DNA of 64,000 nucleotides from Streptomyces violascens (GTDB taxonomy: Bacteria; Actinomycetota; Actinomycetes; Streptomycetales; Streptomycetaceae). Below, one piece after another: positions 62,790 to 64,000 of this stretch. The stretch covers positions 372,001 to 436,000 of the forward strand of contig NZ_BMUA01000001.1 of NCBI RefSeq assembly GCF_014649955.1. The letters are read 5' to 3'. Position numbers and translations under genes: made by a program. Below the pieces are notes generated by a model. The model did not search any database and was not told the origin of the DNA. It saw nothing but the letters and a program-made list of their open reading frames with translations. Every line of letters begins with the position of its first letter. The first letter of the stretch is position 1.

Positions 62790-63611
62790 TCAGGCCGCCG
62801 CGACCACCGCACGGGCCCTGCGCAGCGCCAGCGCCGCCAGGGCCTCCGGGGCGCCGGCCTGCCCCCGGATCCCGGGGAATGCGTTGATGTCGACGATCAG
62901 CGGGGCACCATCCCCCGTGTCTATGACATCGACCCCGTAGACATCGAGGCCGAAGACAGCGCCGGCCTCGACCACCAACTCGGCCCAGCCGGACGGCAGT
63001 TCGCCGAGCGCGAGCGGAACGGTGGGGCCGCGCCCCTCGGGAGCGAGCTCGGAGCGGCGCAGTGCCGCGAACACCGTGCCGTCGATCACCCAGAGCTTGT
63101 GGTCATAGCCGCTGTTCTCGGCGAACTCCTGCGCCACGACGGGCTCGTCCGCCCAGGCGCCGGCCAGTTCGGCCAGCCGGTCCGGGCTGTCGACGCGGGC
63201 CACGAGGTCGTGCCGCCTGCTGTGACGGCTCTTCACCACCAGAGGACGGGCCGGCCCGGTGTCGGCCGCGAGCTCGGCCAGTGAACCGAACGTACGGGTC
63301 GCCGAGAAGGGCAGCCCCGCATCACGGGCCCGCTCCGCCATGGCCGTACGGTCCTGGCACAGGGTGGTCGCCTCCGCCGAGTTGATCACCGCGGCTCCCC
63401 GGGACTCCAGGTCCCTCGCCAGCGCGAGAGCCCGGGACGTGCGTGACTTCAGCAGGTAGACGTCCGCGAGCGGGCCGAGCGCGGCGGCGTCGGCCGTCTC
63501 CGGGTGGACCGTCACCACCCGGTGTTCGCGGCTGAGCAGTTCCGTGGTGGCGGCCAGCAGCGGATGGTCCGGCTCGGGCGTGATGAGCCCGACCGTCGTC
63601 GCGTCCCTCAC
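62790..63611 (-). CDS. ATP-grasp ligase (RimK/LysX-like), downstream copy
   Basis: The protein has 273 residues. GTG 63611 overlaps the upstream gene's stop by 4 nt. ATP-grasp motifs: RPLVVKSRHSRRHDLVARVD (Lys and phosphate loop), VVAQEFAENSGYDHKLWVID, VFGLDVYGVDVIDTGDG and VDINAFPGIRGQAGAPEALA (Mg-binding D-N). The N-terminal part has SAEATTLCQDRTAMAERARD as in RimK-type carboxylate-amine ligases. It likely joins an amino acid or peptide to a carboxylate. A very similar gene lies immediately upstream, so the two may be a heterodimer or act in series. Confidence 0.85.
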   Translation of the reverse strand: MRDATTVGLITPEPDHPLLAATTELLSREHRVVTVHPETADAAALGPLADVYLLKSRTSRALALARDLESRGAAVINSAEATTLCQDRTAMAERARDAGLPFSATRTFGSLAELAADTGPARPLVVKSRHSRRHDLVARVDSPDRLAELAGAWADEPVVAQEFAENSGYDHKLWVIDGTVFAALRRSELAPEGRGPTVPLALGELPSGWAELVVEAGAVFGLDVYGVDVIDTGDGAPLIVDINAFPGIRGQAGAPEALAALALRRARAVVAAA

Positions 63612-64000
63612 CGGCCCTCGCCCGCTCCCGCCGAACTCCGGACGGGCTGTGCCGCCCCGAACGACTGCTCCGGGATCCGTCCCGTGCCGGACACGAAGGC
63701 CGCGGCGGCGACCTCACTGCCCGTACGGGCCAGTTCGAGCACCGCGCGGGCCACCTTGGCCGCCGCGTCCGGGACTTGGCGGAAGCTCGGGAAGTCGTTC
63801 ACGTCGACGACCACCGGCCCGTCCGGGCCGAGCAGCACGTCCACGCCGTACAGGTCGAGTCCGTAGACCGCGCCGACCCGGTCGACGATGGCGGCGACTT
63901 CGGCGGGCAGCGGGACGTGGCGTTCGCGGACGCCCTGGTCGGGATGGAGCGGCGAGCGGCGCTCGGTGGCGTACAGCTCGCCTCCGACGCAGTACACCTT
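63608..64000 (-). CDS. ATP-grasp ligase, upstream copy (partial, runs off the window)
   Basis: Only the C-terminal 130 codons are present; the start lies beyond position 64000. Visible motifs are KVYCVGGELYATERRS, VGAVYGLDLYGVDVLLGPDG and VVVDVNDFPSFRQVPDAAAK, which parallel the downstream copy (VFGLDVYGVDVI, VDINAFPGI). The tail TGRIPEQSFGAAQPVRSSAG is a non-conserved extension. Overlap with the next gene is 4 nt, so the pair is translationally coupled. Confidence 0.82.
   Translation of the reverse strand, partial: KVYCVGGELYATERRSPLHPDQGVRERHVPLPAEVAAIVDRVGAVYGLDLYGVDVLLGPDGPVVVDVNDFPSFRQVPDAAAKVARAVLELARTGSEVAAAAFVSGTGRIPEQSFGAAQPVRSSAGAGEGR

Noticed and set aside
1..64000. tRNA or rRNA genes, CRISPR arrays, insertion sequences, prophage
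   Set aside because: No T-loop consensus in a cloverleaf context, no regularly spaced repeats, no transposase or integrase motifs were seen.

Overview
The window is about 64 kb of very GC-rich DNA (roughly 70% by eye). It has strong G/C bias at third codon positions, many GTG and some TTG starts, probable leaderless transcripts, GGAGG-type ribosome sites, Tat-exported enzymes and typical Streptomyces families (SPW repeat, DUF6083, MAB_1171c, ECF42, LanL). I read it as chromosomal sequence from a Streptomyces or close relative. I saw no rRNA, tRNA, CRISPR array, insertion sequence or prophage.

Region 1 to 12.1 kb: the start of a sensor kinase; a Tat-exported aerolysin/ETX-like protein; a HAD protein; a yeast-type cytosine deaminase; a DHFR-fold reductase; a STAS protein; and a LysM transglycosylase behind a c-di-AMP (ydaO) riboswitch. 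A PfkB kinase/RraA aldolase pair follows, then a degenerate cysteinyl-ligase-like protein, a PAP2 phosphatase, a crcB-DUF190-crcB fluoride operon, a universal stress protein and an ArsB/SLC13 transporter. Region 12.2 to 22.3 kb: a rearrangement scar made of two headless gene fragments; two paralogous Tat-exported 5'-nucleotidases with a shared promoter/leader element; two methyltransferases, one controlled by a divergent TetR gene through paired palindromes; an FGE-fold protein; and a beta-lactamase-fold serine hydrolase.

Region 22.3 to 37 kb: an FAD monooxygenase, ECF42 sigma factor, GNATs, MerR, cupin, a truncated esterase, a methyltransferase and an SPW protein. Next come an RRHVD-type leader peptide before a 2OG-Fe(II) oxygenase, a GGPP-synthase/TPR/StyA-like flavoprotein set, a secreted PIG-L deacetylase and a nitrilase. 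Region 37 to 49 kb: a Ser/Thr kinase fused to a 14-TM-type MFS transporter (the oddest protein here), an isochorismatase/GlxA regulator pair, an alcohol dehydrogenase, a GH92 mannosidase with a divergent LacI regulator, and a double-length Imm49 protein.

Region 49 to 64 kb: a D,D-carboxypeptidase with a long disordered N-terminus, a tiny Cys-rich metallothionein-like protein, DUF6083 and DUF2165 proteins, and a class IV lanthipeptide locus whose 42-residue precursor overlaps the synthetase gene. These are followed by a four-gene XRE/ImmA-IrrE/MAB_1171c/degenerate-PAP2 operon, an AraC/DUF2000 pair, a histidine phosphatase and two tandem ATP-grasp genes, the second cut by the window end. Best candidates for new biology are the lanthipeptide locus, the kinase-MFS fusion, the metallothionein-like ORF, the leaderless TetR-controlled methyltransferase and the shared nucleotidase leader.
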